The position numbers and the translations under genes are program-made. Source: Closterium sp. NIES-65 (taxonomy: Eukaryota > Streptophyta > Zygnematophyceae > Desmidiales > Closteriaceae). Taken from it: a DNA stretch of 64,000 bases. Positions 28,743 to 40,406 of this stretch are shown piece by piece. The stretch covers positions 507,501-571,500 of the forward strand of contig CANXME010002005.1 of NCBI GenBank assembly GCA_948144175.1. The letters run 5' to 3'. Positions within the stretch are counted from its first letter, which is position 1, and each line of letters begins with the position of its first letter. The notes under the pieces are model-generated. The model was not told the origin of the DNA. It made no database searches and was given only the letters and a program-made list of their open reading frames with translations.

Positions 28743-29515
28743 GCCCACCGAACCGCGCCCCGAGGCGCGTTTTTTTTTAGCGACCCGTCGTGTCGCCCCT
28801 AGCGGCCCGTTGCGCCGCCCTTCCCCTAGCGGCTCCGCTGCCCTTCCCTAGCGGCCCCGCCGCCCTTCGATCGCGGCCCCGCCGCCCTCTGCTACGCGGC
28901 CCCACCGCCGCCCTTCGATCGCAGCCCCGCCGCCCTCGGCTACGCGGCCCCGCCGCCCTCTGCCACGCGGCCCCGCCGCCCTCTGATACGCGGCCCCGCC
29001 GCCCTTCGATTGCGGCCCCGCCGCCCTCTACTACGCGGCCCCGCCGCCCTCTGCTACGCGGCCCCGCCGCCCTCTACTACGCGGCCCCGCCGCCCTCTGC
29101 TACGCGGCCCCGCCGCCCTTCGATCGCGGCCCCGCCGCCCTCTGCTACGCGGCCCCGCCGCCCTCTGCTACGCGGCCCCGCCGCCCTCTGCTACGCGGCC
29201 CCGCCGCCCTCTTCGGTCGCGACCCCGCCGCCCTCTGCTACGCGGCCCCGCCGCCCTCTGCTACGCGGCCCCGCCGAGCCGCCCAGCATCAGCCGAGCCG
29301 CCCAGCAGCAGCCGAGCCGCCGCCGAGCCGCCGCCGCCTGAGCCGCCGCCCGGGCCACCTGAGCCGCCGCCCGAGCCGCCGCTGAGCTGCGGCCGAGCCG
29401 CCGCCCGAGCAGCCCGAGCCGCCCGTGCCGCCCGAGCCGCCCGAGCCGCCCGAGCCGCCCGAGCCGCCCGAGCCGCCCGAGCCGCCCGAGCCACCTGAGG
29501 AGCCGTGCTGCTGTT
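28743..29515 (+). repeat. GC-rich leader minisatellite of the inner Copia element
   Basis: Units of about 24 bp built on CGGCCCCGCCGCCCTCTGCT run from about 28850 to 29270. Then GAGCCGCCC nonamers follow to about 29500. Long open frames across this are artefacts of periods divisible by three. It lies between PBS and gag. Confidence 0.93.
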
Positions 29516-29584
29516 CCTGAGCTGTGTTCCTCTGCTGCTGACCTACCCGACTCTCCCAGCCCGGTGAGACTTTCAGCTGCTGCC

Positions 29585-32500
29585 ATGGCCACCCCCAATG
29601 TTCTTACTTTTGACGCTGAGGGGAGGGCCATTGACTTTGCCGTCTGGATTGAAGACCTGCAGCTGTACTTACTGTGTGATGCGATAGATGAGGTCTCTCT
29701 CTTTGACTTTGTCTCTGGCGCTGTCCCTGCCCCACCTGCTGATGCTGACTCTGCCGTTCGCTCCAAGTGGGCGACCCGCGATGCTGCTGCACGTCTTGCT
29801 GTGCGTCGCCACCTCCCTTCCTCTGAGCGTGCCCACTTTAGTCAGTGCAAGACCGCTCAGGCCTTGTACGACGCTGTAGTTGCACGCTACTCCTCCCCTT
29901 CCTCCGCTACCCTTAGCCGCCTCATGCTACCGTTTCTCTTCCCTGACCTCGCTTCCTTTCCCACTGTCGCTGACCTCGTTACCCACCTCCGTGCTAGTGA
30001 CACCCGCTACCGCGCTGCCCTTCCTGCTGAGTTCCGCGCTGCGAACCCTCCTCCCATGTACATCACTCTTTACTTTCTCGTCACCCGTCTCCCTGAGTCC
30101 CTTCGTGTCGTTAGGGACCAGTTTCTCTCTGTCTGTCCCACCACTCTCACTGTCGACCTCCTTGAGGAGTCCCTGCTAGCGGCTGAGAAGAGTATTGTCG
30201 CTGTAGGGGCCTCTCGGGGTGACCCTCGCACCCCCATCTTTGAGGGGTGTGGTCCTTCCCCCCTGCTGCCCTCTGTCGCCTCTGCCGCTGCGGCCGACCT
30301 CACTGGTTTTGAGTCGGTCGGCGCGGCGTCTGCCCCCAGCGGCAGACGCCGCTCTGGCAAGGGCAAGGGGGGCAAGGGAGCGGGTGGAGCTAGAGGGGGC
30401 GGTGGAGGAGGCGGTGGGGGTGGCGGGGGGAGTGGGGGTGGCGGTGGGGGTGGTGGCGGGAGTGGAGGTACTGGTGGCGGCGGTGGAGGCGGAGGTGGCG
30501 GCGGAGGTGGTAGCGGAGGAGGCGGTGGGAGCGGTGGGAGCGACGGTCCTGGTGGGGGAGGTGGAGGTGGAGACGGGGGTGGCGGTGGAGGCGGGGGTGG
30601 CGGTGGAGGCGGGGGTCGGAGTGGCTCGTCCCAGCGGAGCAGCTCTGGGGGTGGTCAGCGCCAGCAGCAGCAGCAGCAGCAGCCGCAGCAGCAGCCACAG
30701 CAGCAGCAGCGCTCTCGCACCGTCCCCGCCCCTCAGCAGCTCCGTGAGTGGTACTCGCAGCGTCAGCGTGGTGGTGCGCTTGGTCCTTGCCCCTACGTTC
30801 TTCGCACCGGTGACCGTGCAGGGGAGAGGTGTGGAGGCGCCCACACAGCCCGCCGCTGCTTTGGCCGCCTGACTGACGCCTGGCGTCAGCAGTTTCCGGA
30901 GGCAGCTGAGATCCCCCGCTGGGGAGAGCTGTCTAGGGCTGGTGTAGCTATTTATGATCTTGATTTTGATGATATTCTCTCTGCTATGTATGCTGCGATT
31001 GGTGGTGATGAGGATGACTGTTACCGGTGTTTCCCGCCCGACCCGGGCATTGGTACTGCCGCGTCAGGTACTAGTGAGGCTGCTGCTCTAGGTGCCAGTG
31101 CGTCTGTGCTCTCAGGTGCTGGTGAGTCTGCCCTCTCAGGTACTGTGTCGGCTTCGGCCTCTCACACCTTCACCCTTGACTCTGCAGCGTCTCGCTCGTT
31201 CTTTAGGGACCGCACCACTCTCACGCCGCTGAGTCGGCCGGTTGCGGTGTCCCTGGCTGACCCCTCTGGGGGGCCTGTCCTGTCTCGCTTCTCCACTGTC
31301 CTCCCGTGTCCGGCGGCCCCCTCTGGCACCCTGACTGGTCTTTACCTCCCCTCGTTCTCGACGAACTTGGTGAGTGGTGCCGACCTCCAGGATGCGGGTG
31401 TCCACCAGTTCACCCCTGCTCGTCAGCGGGTGACCCACTGCACGGAGGCGGATACAGGTCGCCACCTGGCTACGTTTACACGTCGGCCAGGGTCGAGCCT
31501 GTACACACTGACCACTGCTTCTCCTCCAGGTGCTGAGTCTGGTCAGGTGTTTGCTGCAGCGTCCAGGTCTGGTCCTGAGTCTGCCCCCTGCTCGTGCCGT
31601 CGTCTGTCTCACGAGACCCTCCTCTGGCACCACCGCCTTGGCCACCCCTCTCTGCTTCGGCTCAGAGGCATGGCCTCGCGAGTCCTTGTGTCTGGTCTTC
31701 CCCGGTCTCTCCCTCCCCTTCCTCCGGGCCCTGGCCCCACCTGTGTCCCCTGTGTCGAGGGGCGCCAGCGTGCTGCCCCTCACTCCTCCCAGTTTCCTCC
31801 GACAGAGGCCCCGTTGCAGACGCTTCACATGGACGTGTGGGGCCCAGCCCGCGTCCGTGGACAGGGTCAGGAGCGCTACTTCCTGCTGGTGGTTGACGAC
31901 TACTCGCGTTACACCACAGTCTTCCCCTTGCGCAGCAAGGGTGAGGTCACTGAGGTGTTGATCAACTGGATCCGCGCAGCTCGTCTCCAGCTTCGGAGGA
32001 GCTTTGGCTCTGACTTCCCTGTTTTGCGTCTGCACTCGGACAGAGGCGGAGAGTTCTCCTCTGGCCTCCTGAGTGCCTACTGTCGTGCGCGAGGCATCCG
32101 TCAGACCTTCACGCTTCCGGACTCACCACAGCAGAATGGGATTGCTGAGCGCCGCATTGGCATGGTCATGGACGTCGCTCGTACGTCCATGATGCATGCG
32201 GCTGCTCCCCATTTTCTGTGGCCGTTTGCGGTCAGTTACGCTGCGCACCAGATCAACCTCCACCCCAGGGTCTCTCGACCGGAGACCTCCCCAGCCCTGC
32301 TGTGGACGGGGAAGGTTGGCGATGCGTCGGCGTTCCGGGTCTGGGGATCTCGGGCGTTTGTTCGCGACCTGTCTGCGGACAAGCTGTCCCCTCGTGCTTC
32401 TCCCTGCGTCTTCCTGGGGTTCCCCCCCGACGCCCCTGGGTGGCAGTTTTACCACCCCTCCTCTCGACGTGTTCTGTCCTCCCAGGACGTCACGTTCGAC

Positions 32501-34189
32501 GAGTCGGTACCCTACTACCGCCTCTTCCCCTACCGCACTCCGTCCCTCCCCCCGCCCCCGCTCTTCTTGGTACCAGGTCCCCCCCCGGTAGTCCCCCTCC
32601 CCCCTCAGGGTCCTGCCCCTTCAGGTGTGTCCCAGGTAGACGCGGTCGAGCCTGTCGAGGTCACTGGTGACTCTGGTGCTGCTGCGGGAGCTGAGCCTGG
32701 GGGTGCGGAGTCTGGGGGTGTTGAGCCTGGAGGTGCCGAGTCTGGGGGTGCTGAGCCTGGGGGTGCTGAGCCTGGAGGTGCCGAGTCTGGGGGTGCTGTG
32801 CCTGGGGGTGCTGAGCCTGGAGGTGCTGAGCCTGGGGGTGCTGAGCCTGGGGGTGCTGAGCCTGGGGGTGCTGTGCCCGGGGGTGCTGTGTCTAGGGGTG
32901 CTGAGCCTGGAGGTGCTGTGCCTGGGGGTGCTTCGTCTCGCCTGGAGCCACTCTCCCCACAGGAGCTGCGTGAGTGGTTTGCCAGGCGCTGGAGGCGTGC
33001 TGCTGGTGCTGGTGGTTCTTCGGCTGCAGAGGGTACTGCTGCTGCGCGCCCCGCCGGTGCTCTTACTGTGGGTGCTGGAGCTGCTGAGTCTGAGAGTTCT
33101 CCTGGAGCTGGTCCTGCTGAGGGTGTTGGCGCTGAGCCTGCCGTTGGCGGTCCGACTGACAGTGCTCCTGGTGCTGCGGCTGGAGGTTCTGGAGCTTCTG
33201 GTGGTGCTGCTGGAGGTGCTGCTGGAGTGGGTGCACCTGCCGGGGCTGCTGGTGCTGTTCCTGCTGTTTCTAGCGACGCCGCGCGGCCCCGACCGTACTT
33301 CGTTCCGCTCCTGCAGCAGGTTCTTGGTCTTACACCTCCTCCTCCTCCCTTAGAGGGTCCGCAGCCTGTCCGGTCACAGCCACAGATACAGCCTGCCTCC
33401 CCTTTGCCTGCTCCTTCTCCCTACGCTGGTCCGACTGGAGGTCTTACTGAGCGTCGTGAGCCTGCGTCTCGTCCTGTGTCGCCTGTTCGTACTGAGCGCG
33501 CTAGTGGTCGCGGGTCGCGTCAGCGTCCTCCTCCTGTCCCTGGCACACACCGGATGTCACTGCGTCCGTCCACTGCTCCTCTGCGTGCCCCTTTGCCTTC
33601 TCCTCCTGCTTCCTCTCTTCCTGCTCTTGCCGACCCGGAGTCGGACTCTCTTCGTGCTGCCAGTCCTACTGTCACGCGTCTCCTGGCTACTGCTGTCACT
33701 GACCCCTCCTTCGAGTCGTCTGCTGCGTCTGCCCTTGTCACTGAGCTTGTCGACTTTGCTGCGCGCTGTCGTCTAGACTACGCTGCTCGTCTTGTCACTG
33801 AGTCTGAGTCCGCCTGTCCTCCGTCCGTCGGGGGTGAGTGTGCCCTTGGCACGGACGTCCTTGAGGACAGGCAGGAGGAGTTCCAGTGTCTGGCCGCCGC
33901 TTCACCTCGTCTCGCGTCTGTACTGCTAGCCCCTGAGGGAGACCCGGATGCACCAGACATCCCGACTCCGCGCTCTTACGCGGAGGCGATAGAGGGTCCC
34001 TACTCCTCTAAGTGGCAGGCAGCTATGGATGCAGAGATGGCTTCCTGGAAGTCCACAGGCACCTACGTTGACGCTGTTCCCCCTCCTGGGGCGAACATCG
34101 TCAGTGGCATGTGGATTTTCAGGGTGAAGCGGCCGCCGGGTTCTCCGCCTGTCTTCAAGGCGCGTTACGTGGCTCGTGGCTTCAGTTAG
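29585..34189 (+). CDS. Inner Copia Gag-protease-integrase-RT(N) polyprotein
   Basis: The likely start is the ATG at 29585 in good context (GCCATGG), giving 1534 residues to a TAG at 34187. Gag starts MATPNVLTFDAEGRAIDFAV, followed by an Ala-rich capsid. A glycine-rich tract (30382-30630) and a poly-Gln run precede a non-standard Cys/His cluster (CPYVLRTGDRAGERC, GGAHTARRC) in place of a CCHC knuckle. Protease: LDSAASRSFF at 31178 (DSG changed to DSA). Pre-integrase HHRLGHPS...CVPCVEG. Integrase: HMDVWGP (31831), LHSDRGGEF (32039), PQQNGIAERR. A Pro/Gly/Glu-rich linker with EPGGA repeats follows, then the RT start (MWIFRVKRPPGSPP). The stop falls where a related RT has Gln (GFDQEQGRDF), so it is probably a CAG-to-TAG change. 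Confidence 0.92.
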   Translation: MATPNVLTFDAEGRAIDFAVWIEDLQLYLLCDAIDEVSLFDFVSGAVPAPPADADSAVRSKWATRDAAARLAVRRHLPSSERAHFSQCKTAQALYDAVVARYSSPSSATLSRLMLPFLFPDLASFPTVADLVTHLRASDTRYRAALPAEFRAANPPPMYITLYFLVTRLPESLRVVRDQFLSVCPTTLTVDLLEESLLAAEKSIVAVGASRGDPRTPIFEGCGPSPLLPSVASAAAADLTGFESVGAASAPSGRRRSGKGKGGKGAGGARGGGGGGGGGGGGSGGGGGGGGGSGGTGGGGGGGGGGGGGSGGGGGSGGSDGPGGGGGGGDGGGGGGGGGGGGGGRSGSSQRSSSGGGQRQQQQQQQPQQQPQQQQRSRTVPAPQQLREWYSQRQRGGALGPCPYVLRTGDRAGERCGGAHTARRCFGRLTDAWRQQFPEAAEIPRWGELSRAGVAIYDLDFDDILSAMYAAIGGDEDDCYRCFPPDPGIGTAASGTSEAAALGASASVLSGAGESALSGTVSASASHTFTLDSAASRSFFRDRTTLTPLSRPVAVSLADPSGGPVLSRFSTVLPCPAAPSGTLTGLYLPSFSTNLVSGADLQDAGVHQFTPARQRVTHCTEADTGRHLATFTRRPGSSLYTLTTASPPGAESGQVFAAASRSGPESAPCSCRRLSHETLLWHHRLGHPSLLRLRGMASRVLVSGLPRSLPPLPPGPGPTCVPCVEGRQRAAPHSSQFPPTEAPLQTLHMDVWGPARVRGQGQERYFLLVVDDYSRYTTVFPLRSKGEVTEVLINWIRAARLQLRRSFGSDFPVLRLHSDRGGEFSSGLLSAYCRARGIRQTFTLPDSPQQNGIAERRIGMVMDVARTSMMHAAAPHFLWPFAVSYAAHQINLHPRVSRPETSPALLWTGKVGDASAFRVWGSRAFVRDLSADKLSPRASPCVFLGFPPDAPGWQFYHPSSRRVLSSQDVTFDESVPYYRLFPYRTPSLPPPPLFLVPGPPPVVPLPPQGPAPSGVSQVDAVEPVEVTGDSGAAAGAEPGGAESGGVEPGGAESGGAEPGGAEPGGAESGGAVPGGAEPGGAEPGGAEPGGAEPGGAVPGGAVSRGAEPGGAVPGGASSRLEPLSPQELREWFARRWRRAAGAGGSSAAEGTAAARPAGALTVGAGAAESESSPGAGPAEGVGAEPAVGGPTDSAPGAAAGGSGASGGAAGGAAGVGAPAGAAGAVPAVSSDAARPRPYFVPLLQQVLGLTPPPPPLEGPQPVRSQPQIQPASPLPAPSPYAGPTGGLTERREPASRPVSPVRTERASGRGSRQRPPPVPGTHRMSLRPSTAPLRAPLPSPPASSLPALADPESDSLRAASPTVTRLLATAVTDPSFESSAASALVTELVDFAARCRLDYAARLVTESESACPPSVGGECALGTDVLEDRQEEFQCLAAASPRLASVLLAPEGDPDAPDIPTPRSYAEAIEGPYSSKWQAAMDAEMASWKSTGTYVDAVPPPGANIVSGMWIFRVKRPPGSPPVFKARYVARGFS

Positions 34190-35539
34190 CGGCAGGGGGT
34201 TGACTACTTTCAGACCTTCTCCCCCACCCCGAAGATGACCACTCTTCGGGTTCTACTGCACGTTGCTGCTCACCGTGACTACGAGCTCCACTCTCTCGAC
34301 TTCAGCACAGCTTTCTTGCAGGGCAACCTGCACGAGGAGATCTGGCTGCGTCGCCCACCTGGCTTCACTGGGTCTTTCCCTCCTGGTACCCAGTGGAGTC
34401 TCCGGCGTCCAATCTACGGTCTCCGCCAGGCGCCACGTGAGTGGCACGACACACTGAGGACTACGCTCGCGGCACTTGGGTTTGCTCCTTCCACTGCCGA
34501 CCCGTCGCTGTTTCTGCGCACCGACACCTCTCTGCCGCCGTTCTACATCCTCGTGTACGTCGACGACTTGGTCTTTGCCACAGCTGACACTGCTGGACTC
34601 GCCTACGTGAAGTCCGAGCTGCAGAAGAGACACACGTGCACTGACCTGGGTGAACTGCGCAGCTACCTTGGCTTGCAGATCACCCGGGACAGAGCACGCC
34701 GCACCATTACCCTGACTCAGTCACACATGGTGCAGCAGGTCCTTCAGCGCTTCGGCTTCACGTACTCCTCGCCTCAGGCCACTCCTCTGCCTACTCGCCA
34801 CTCGCTCTCAGCTCTGCCTTCGGATGAGTCCGTAGAGTCGAGTGGCCCGTATGCAGAGCTTGTTGGCTGCCTCATGTACCTGATGACCTGCACACGACCT
34901 GACCTCGCATACCCTCTTAGCATTCTTGCACGCTTTGTTGCTCCTGGGAGACACCGACCAGAGCACATGGCTGCAGCGAAGAGGGTGTTGCGCTACTTGT
35001 GCAGTACGTCGGGCATGGGGCTAGTACTTGGAGGGCGCAGTCCAGTGGTCCTCACTGGGCACGCAGACGCTTCTTGGGCTGACGACCAGGCTACGCAGCG
35101 GTCGTCACAGGGTTACACCTTCAGCCTTGGTTCCGGCTCTGTCTCGTGGCGGGCTACCCGCTCGTCTTCTGTTCTCGGCTCCAGTTGTGAGGCTGAGATC
35201 TACGCTGGGGCTATGGCTGCACAGGAGTTACGCTGGCTCACCTACCTGCTGACCGACCTTTGAGAGCAGCCTCGTTCTCCTCCTGTCCTGTACGTAGACA
35301 ACAAGGCCATGCTGGCCTTGTGTCGAGAGCAGCGACTGGAGCACAGAACGAAGCACATTGCTCTTCGCTACTTTCTTGCTCGTGAGCTACAGCAGCGTGG
35401 ACAGCTGCGACTTGCGTACGTGGCCTCTGAGGCCAACACTGCTGATGTCTTCACCAAGGCACTTGCGCCTTGTGATCATCAGCGTTGCTGCACGCAGTTG
35501 GGTCTTGTGCCTGTCTTGCCTCACTTGCTCTCCTCTTGA
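34190..35539 (+). CDS. Inner Copia RT and RNase H, continuing after the TAG stop
   Basis: The same frame continues RQGVDYFQTFSPTPKMTTLR and stays open to a TGA at 35261. It carries RT motifs LDFSTAFLQGNLHEEIWLRR, PIYGLRQAPREW and YVDDLVFA (34556-34567), then RNase H (GHADASWADD, CEAEIYAGA). After the TGA the frame resumes as VLYVDNKAMLALCREQRLEH, RTKHIALRYFLARE and TADVFTKAL to 35539. With two stops removed this would be a full Copia pol. Whether the TAG is read through is unknown. Confidence 0.88.
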
Positions 35540-36359
35540 CCTTGCTTGTACCTTCACATATATATACTCTTGCTCTTGTATATCTCTATATATGATCTTG
35601 CATGTGAACTGGCCTTGTGGCCTTTGAACTTGTGCTCGGAATGCGTGGTGACTTTGTGATCCACCCTGAGCTTTGCTTTGCTTTGCTTGACTGGTCTTGT
35701 GACCCCTTGTTCTCCCCCACTTTGCCTATGGGGGTGTGTCAGAACATATAGCTTACTTGTTTGTGTAGGCTATAGTGGGGTATCCCATAGGGGGTACAAC
35801 ACATTAGGGTTTCCTATTTGTATTCACTTCACTTCATAGTCATCCATTCTCGTTCTTTGTTTCACAGTACACGATACTGCTAAGAAACATCACCCCGACC
35901 CAGCAGCAGAACATCAGGACTTACCGAGGCTACGGCAACTCCGCGGAGCTCGCGTACAACCACCTGAAGAACCTGTATCAAGCAACAGACAGCGTAAATC
36001 AAAGCAGGTTAATGGCGCAGTTGACAACAATTGAAATGAAACCAGGCGAGAAAGGCATGGCTTATATCAGCCGCTGCCGCGAACTGCGCGACAAGCTTCT
36101 TCGATGCGGAGGGTCGATTTCAGAAGACGCCTTTGTCACGGTGGTCATCGGCGGTCTCGGCCCCCACTGGCGCTCCACTCGCGCCATATTACGAGCACAC
36201 GGGAGGATTTCCGAAGCGGCACTCTGCGCCGAAATTCATGCCGAGCAGCAGGACATGGACCTGCAAGAAGAAAGACACAAGAAGAAAACATTAGCACCGG
36301 AGTTTGCGTTTCACACTTAGCGACGATACAACAACAACAACAATCGACAACAGCAACAA

Positions 36360-39300
36360 GTGAAGACGGTACCTCCGTTTTGCCACATCTGCAAGACTTC
36401 GGGACACCCTCGCACGCACTGCCCGTCTCGTCAGACAACACCACAGGGACAACTCCGGCCTTCAAGCTCCCAAGTTGCATCAACACAAGCAAATCCGACG
36501 ACCTCAATCCAAGCTTCAACGACTCCAACAGGACAATCTGCACAAGGAGCAAGAAACATTGTCAATTGCATGGTGAAGATAACTGATTTGTGCACAACCA
36601 AATCACCACCTCACTACTCACCGGAAGAAGAGCTCGACAACAGGACGCCTCGCCGCGAGTCACTCCAACCGAATCCGACGTACGCCGCCATCGCTCAAAG
36701 CGAACCGTCCGGGCAAGACACCTGGTTCCTGGACAGTTGCTGCGGACAACATATGTGCTCCTTGGGACGCTTTGTTCAACGCGAACATCGACCCCAGCGA
36801 GAAGTAGTCATCACGGTCGCCAACAACCAGAACCTGCGCACACGACGACAAGGAGTAGTTCAACTTCAATCAAGAGAGACAAACGTCATACTGCACATGT
36901 CAAAGGTACTCATCGCATAAGGACTCGGTTATAACTTACTGAGTGTCAGCCAGCTGATGGCGAAAGGCATCCACTTGGAAGCCGACAGCACCACCCAGGA
37001 GTTTAAACTGTACCACGGGAAGGGCGGCCTCTACATCGGAAGAGCAGTTTTGAAGAACAACGTCTTCGTCCTCGATTTCGTCCCCGACCTTGGCACTGCA
37101 GATAGCGACGCCATTGTCAACTTCGCCGATTGGACACATCCCCCGGATCTCGATCCCGACTTCAGCCCGGGAGGTTTCTGGTGCTCGCACACCATCCCTG
37201 AAGCAGAACGAACACGAGCGTTAGCAACAATTCAACAAACGGCAGTAGCAGAGACAACATCGACAGCAGCAGAGACAACATCGGCAGCAGCAGAGACAAC
37301 ATCGACAGCAGCAGAAACATCATCGGCAGCAGCAGGACCAACGACACCAGTCATCGTCCACGAAGCACCACCAACACCCGCACAGCAACTGAACCCGACT
37401 CAACGAGAAGTCCACAGAAGCGCCAATGTCGTCGCCAGCTTCTACTCCAGCTCCGACGCGTATCAACGCTCACCCGGACATCGCGCTCCTGAAAACATCT
37501 GGCACGCACGCACAGGACATCCAAGCAACACAGTATTAAATAACACAATATGAGCAGGAGTCCTCGACAAAGATTCGCTACTACTACCCGACGGCAGAGA
37601 ACTTCAACGGGCATGAGGAACTTGCCTCATCTGCCCCGAAGCTGACTTACCCCATCGACCGTTTTCTTCTCACCACAACCCGAGCGCACCTACATACGCA
37701 CCACTCGAGAAAGTATACAGCGACATCCTCTTCAATCGAGAACCAGGACAAGTCACCTACAATTACACAATAACCTTCATCGACGCCGCCACTCGATACG
37801 TTTGGCATCGAAACCTACCCAGCCGCGACATGGCACTCGCAGCGTTTGCCGCTTGGCTACCGGTAGCAGAGAGGGAGTCAGGAACACAGCTGAAAAGCTT
37901 CCAGTCAGATGGAGGAGGAGAATACACCTCTCAGCGCTTCAAGCAGTACCTGGCGGAAAGGGGAATCAAGCAACTCCTCTCCCTTCCCTACGCCCATCAG
38001 CAGCAAGGTGTTGCAGAAAGAATGAACAGGACTCTGCAGAACAGCATGCGCAAACTGCTACGTGGCATGCGGCTACCCAACCACCAGTGGCCTGCAGCAA
38101 TGGACCATGCTGTCATGCTGCACAACTTGCTGTCGTCGTCGTCACTCCCGAACAACGCATCACCGCATCTGCTGTGGACAGGAAAGCAGGGGAGCACAAG
38201 AATGTTACGAGTTTTCGGATGCATGGTGCAGTACCGACCCCCAGAAGCACGAGCGGGAAGATTTTCACAACGGGCACAGTGGGGACTACACCTCGGCATC
38301 GAGAAAAATTACAACGCGTGGAAAATTTTCAATGTCCACTCAAAGGAAACAGTAGCAGCACGTGATGTGATCTTCTACGAGCGACTCACCCTTCAAACGT
38401 ACCTCGCCAACTTGCACGAGAATCAAGACCCCACAGGTGGTTTTCGTGGTGACCGAGCCTTCGCCTCAGCAGCGGACGAAGCAGACTGGGATGAACAGAA
38501 CGTCGACAACGCATCGGAAGAAACCGGACCTCTCCCGTACTGCTCCATCGACGTGCCCATGGACGAAGACAATCCTCGCGACAGTGCCAACGCCGAAGTC
38601 TTCTATCAGTTCGCCGAAACCGGTTACGTAACACCTGGGACAGTCAACACAAACGAAGCAGAACGGATAGGGCCAAATTTCATACCCGATCCAGAAGCGG
38701 GAGACGAAGCAGCTTCCCGAGGATCCAACACTCCCCCGATACTCACAGACTGGACTGCAAATCCTCGGCCTCGTCACCGCAGTCCACGGCAACGCACTTC
38801 CTAAGGAGCCTGCGACGGTTCAGCAGGCTCTGGGGGGGGAACACAGGGAGAAATGGCGCGAAGCCATGGACAGAGAGTTAAAGGCACAGGAGGAACGCAA
38901 CACTTGGAAGGTCGTTCCCGCAACGTGGCAAAGAACAAGACCATTCTCACCAGGAAATGGGTCTTCCGCATCAAAACGAAAGCAGACGGCACAATCGAGA
39001 AGTTCAAAGCACGCTGGGTCGTGCGTGGATTCGACCAAGAGCAAGGACGAGACTTCACCGAGACATTCGCCCCAGTTAGTCGACATACCTCTCTTCGAAT
39101 TCTTCTCGCCGTTGCCGCCATGAAGAAGTAGAAACCGCGACAAATCGATGTCGCCAACGCATTTCTCTACGCACCCGTCGACGCCGAAATCTTCGTCGGA
39201 CTCCCACACGGTACCCACGGAAACCCCAATCAGGTTTGCCAGCTACTAAAATCGCTCTACGGAATCAAACAAGCCCCGCGGCTGTGGCAACAGCACCTAC

Positions 39301-40406
39301 ACACCCGACTCACTCGCATCGGATTCCGTCAACTGCCGCACGACCAAGGAATGTATCGATTCACTAAAGACGCCGATTAAATCCTACTGATCGTCTACGT
39401 CGACGACCTACTCTACATCGGCTCCACCGACGACATCACCACCTGGTTCGAAGGGGAGCTGCAGAAGGACCTCACGCTCACGGTTTCTTCTACCGTCACC
39501 CAGTACCTCGGGCTCAACATCCGCGAAGAAGAAAATGCTATCTACTTAAGCGCCGAGAAATACGCCGACACTATCGCCAAGCGCTTCTCGCTCACACCTA
39601 CCGCTATCGCCACGCCATACCGCTACACGGCAGGAAGTAACAAAGGAAATTCCGCTCCACTCAAAGCTGCCGGAATACGAGACTACCAGAGGAAACTGGG
39701 CTGCCTCCTCTTCGCAGCCGTCACCTGCCGCCCGGATCTATCCTACTCCGCAAGCCAACTCGCTACCTACCTCAAGAAACCCGAAGCAGAGCACCTGGCG
39801 GAGCTCGATCGCGCACTACACTACTTCGTGAGCACTCCGACGATTGGCCTGACTTACTACAAAAACGAAACTACGACCACGAAACTAATCGGCTACGTCG
39901 ATGCCGATCATGCTGGCGATTCCGACAATAGGCGTTCTCGCACTGGCTACGTCTATCGTCTCGAGCCTATCGGACCTATCTCCTGGCAGTCGAGCAAGCA
40001 GGAACTAATCGCTCTCTCTTCAGCTGAAGCAGAATATATCGCCCTCTACTCAGCCACCAAGGAAGGACTCTACCTTCGCGAGCTGCTGGAAGAAGCAAGG
40101 TTAGCCGAGTTACCCAACTTCACCCTATTCTGCGACAACCAATCTGCAATTCGCATCGCCAACAAAAGCGGATTCGCGAACAGAACGAAGCATATCGCTC
40201 TGCGATACTTCTTCGTGAAAGACGAGATCGAGAAAGGGAAACTCGAATTATCCTACTGTCCCACGTCCGAGATGGCAGCCGATTACTTGACCAAGAAACT
40301 CGGAAAACAGAAGTTCGAGTACTGCATGCTGCTGACTGGACAAGGCCACGTCACCATTAGCGACACTCCAGAAGCGAAGGGGAGTGTTGGGAACAATAAG
40401 TCTTAA
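36360..40406 (+). pseudogene. Outer Copia nucleocapsid-pol remnant (PR, INT, RT, RNase H)
   Basis: In order: a zinc knuckle CHICKTSGHPRTHC (36381-36422); a protease region with DSCCGQHMCS at 36732, where the usual DSG(A/T) is altered to DSC; a pre-integrase segment (HARTGHPSN); integrase with FQSDGGGEYTS near 37908 and the QQQGVAERMNR glutamate motif; RT with KWVFRIKTKADGTIEKFKAR, SLYGIKQAPRLW and VYVDDLLYIG (39396-39407); and RNase H with YVDADHAGD, SSAEAEYIAL and NRTKHIALRYFF. Stops at 36918, 37551, 39129 and 39378 and frame changes around 38805-38930 break the frame. The altered protease motif plus nonsense codons mean no functional polyprotein. Confidence 0.92.

Larger units (their letters stand above)
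28573..35866 (+). mobile_element. Short-LTR Copia element (inner element), young
   Basis: The 130-bp LTRs at 28573-28702 and 35737-35866 are identical over their full length, start TGTCAGAACATATAG and end TTTCACA. Target duplication GTACA flanks it (28568-28572, 35867-35871). The PBS TGGAATCAGAGCAGG resembles initiator Met-tRNA priming. The 0.9-kb leader is GC-rich tandem repeats. It is inserted in the outer element's gag. With zero LTR differences it is the youngest datable insertion here. LTRs this short are typical of TRIM-like elements, but this one carries complete Copia coding capacity apart from two stops. Confidence 0.96.
27966..36320 (+). pseudogene. Outer Copia gag, split by a nested insertion
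   Basis: The first part (27966-28572) starts MSTRKERSSSNGSPGTTPTP, has a Gln/Asn-rich stretch and then FDGKDFFTWSFEFELMMEGA, the start of the Copia capsid (UBN2-like) domain. It is interrupted at 28573 by the inner element and resumes at 35867 or 35872 with capsid sequence including NHLKNLYQATDSVNQSRLMA and YISRCRELRDKLLRCGGSIS. An in-frame TAG at 36318 ends it just before the nucleocapsid. The insertion and its GTACA duplication make it a broken gene; it would otherwise be a normal Copia capsid. Confidence 0.9.

Noticed and set aside
32667..33353. Leu/Val-rich frame resembling a membrane protein, overlapping Copia integrase linker (also 56064-57005)
   Set aside because: It is the +1 frame of EPGGA-type repeats in the real polyprotein; hydrophobicity comes from the GCTGAGCCTGGGGGT repeat.
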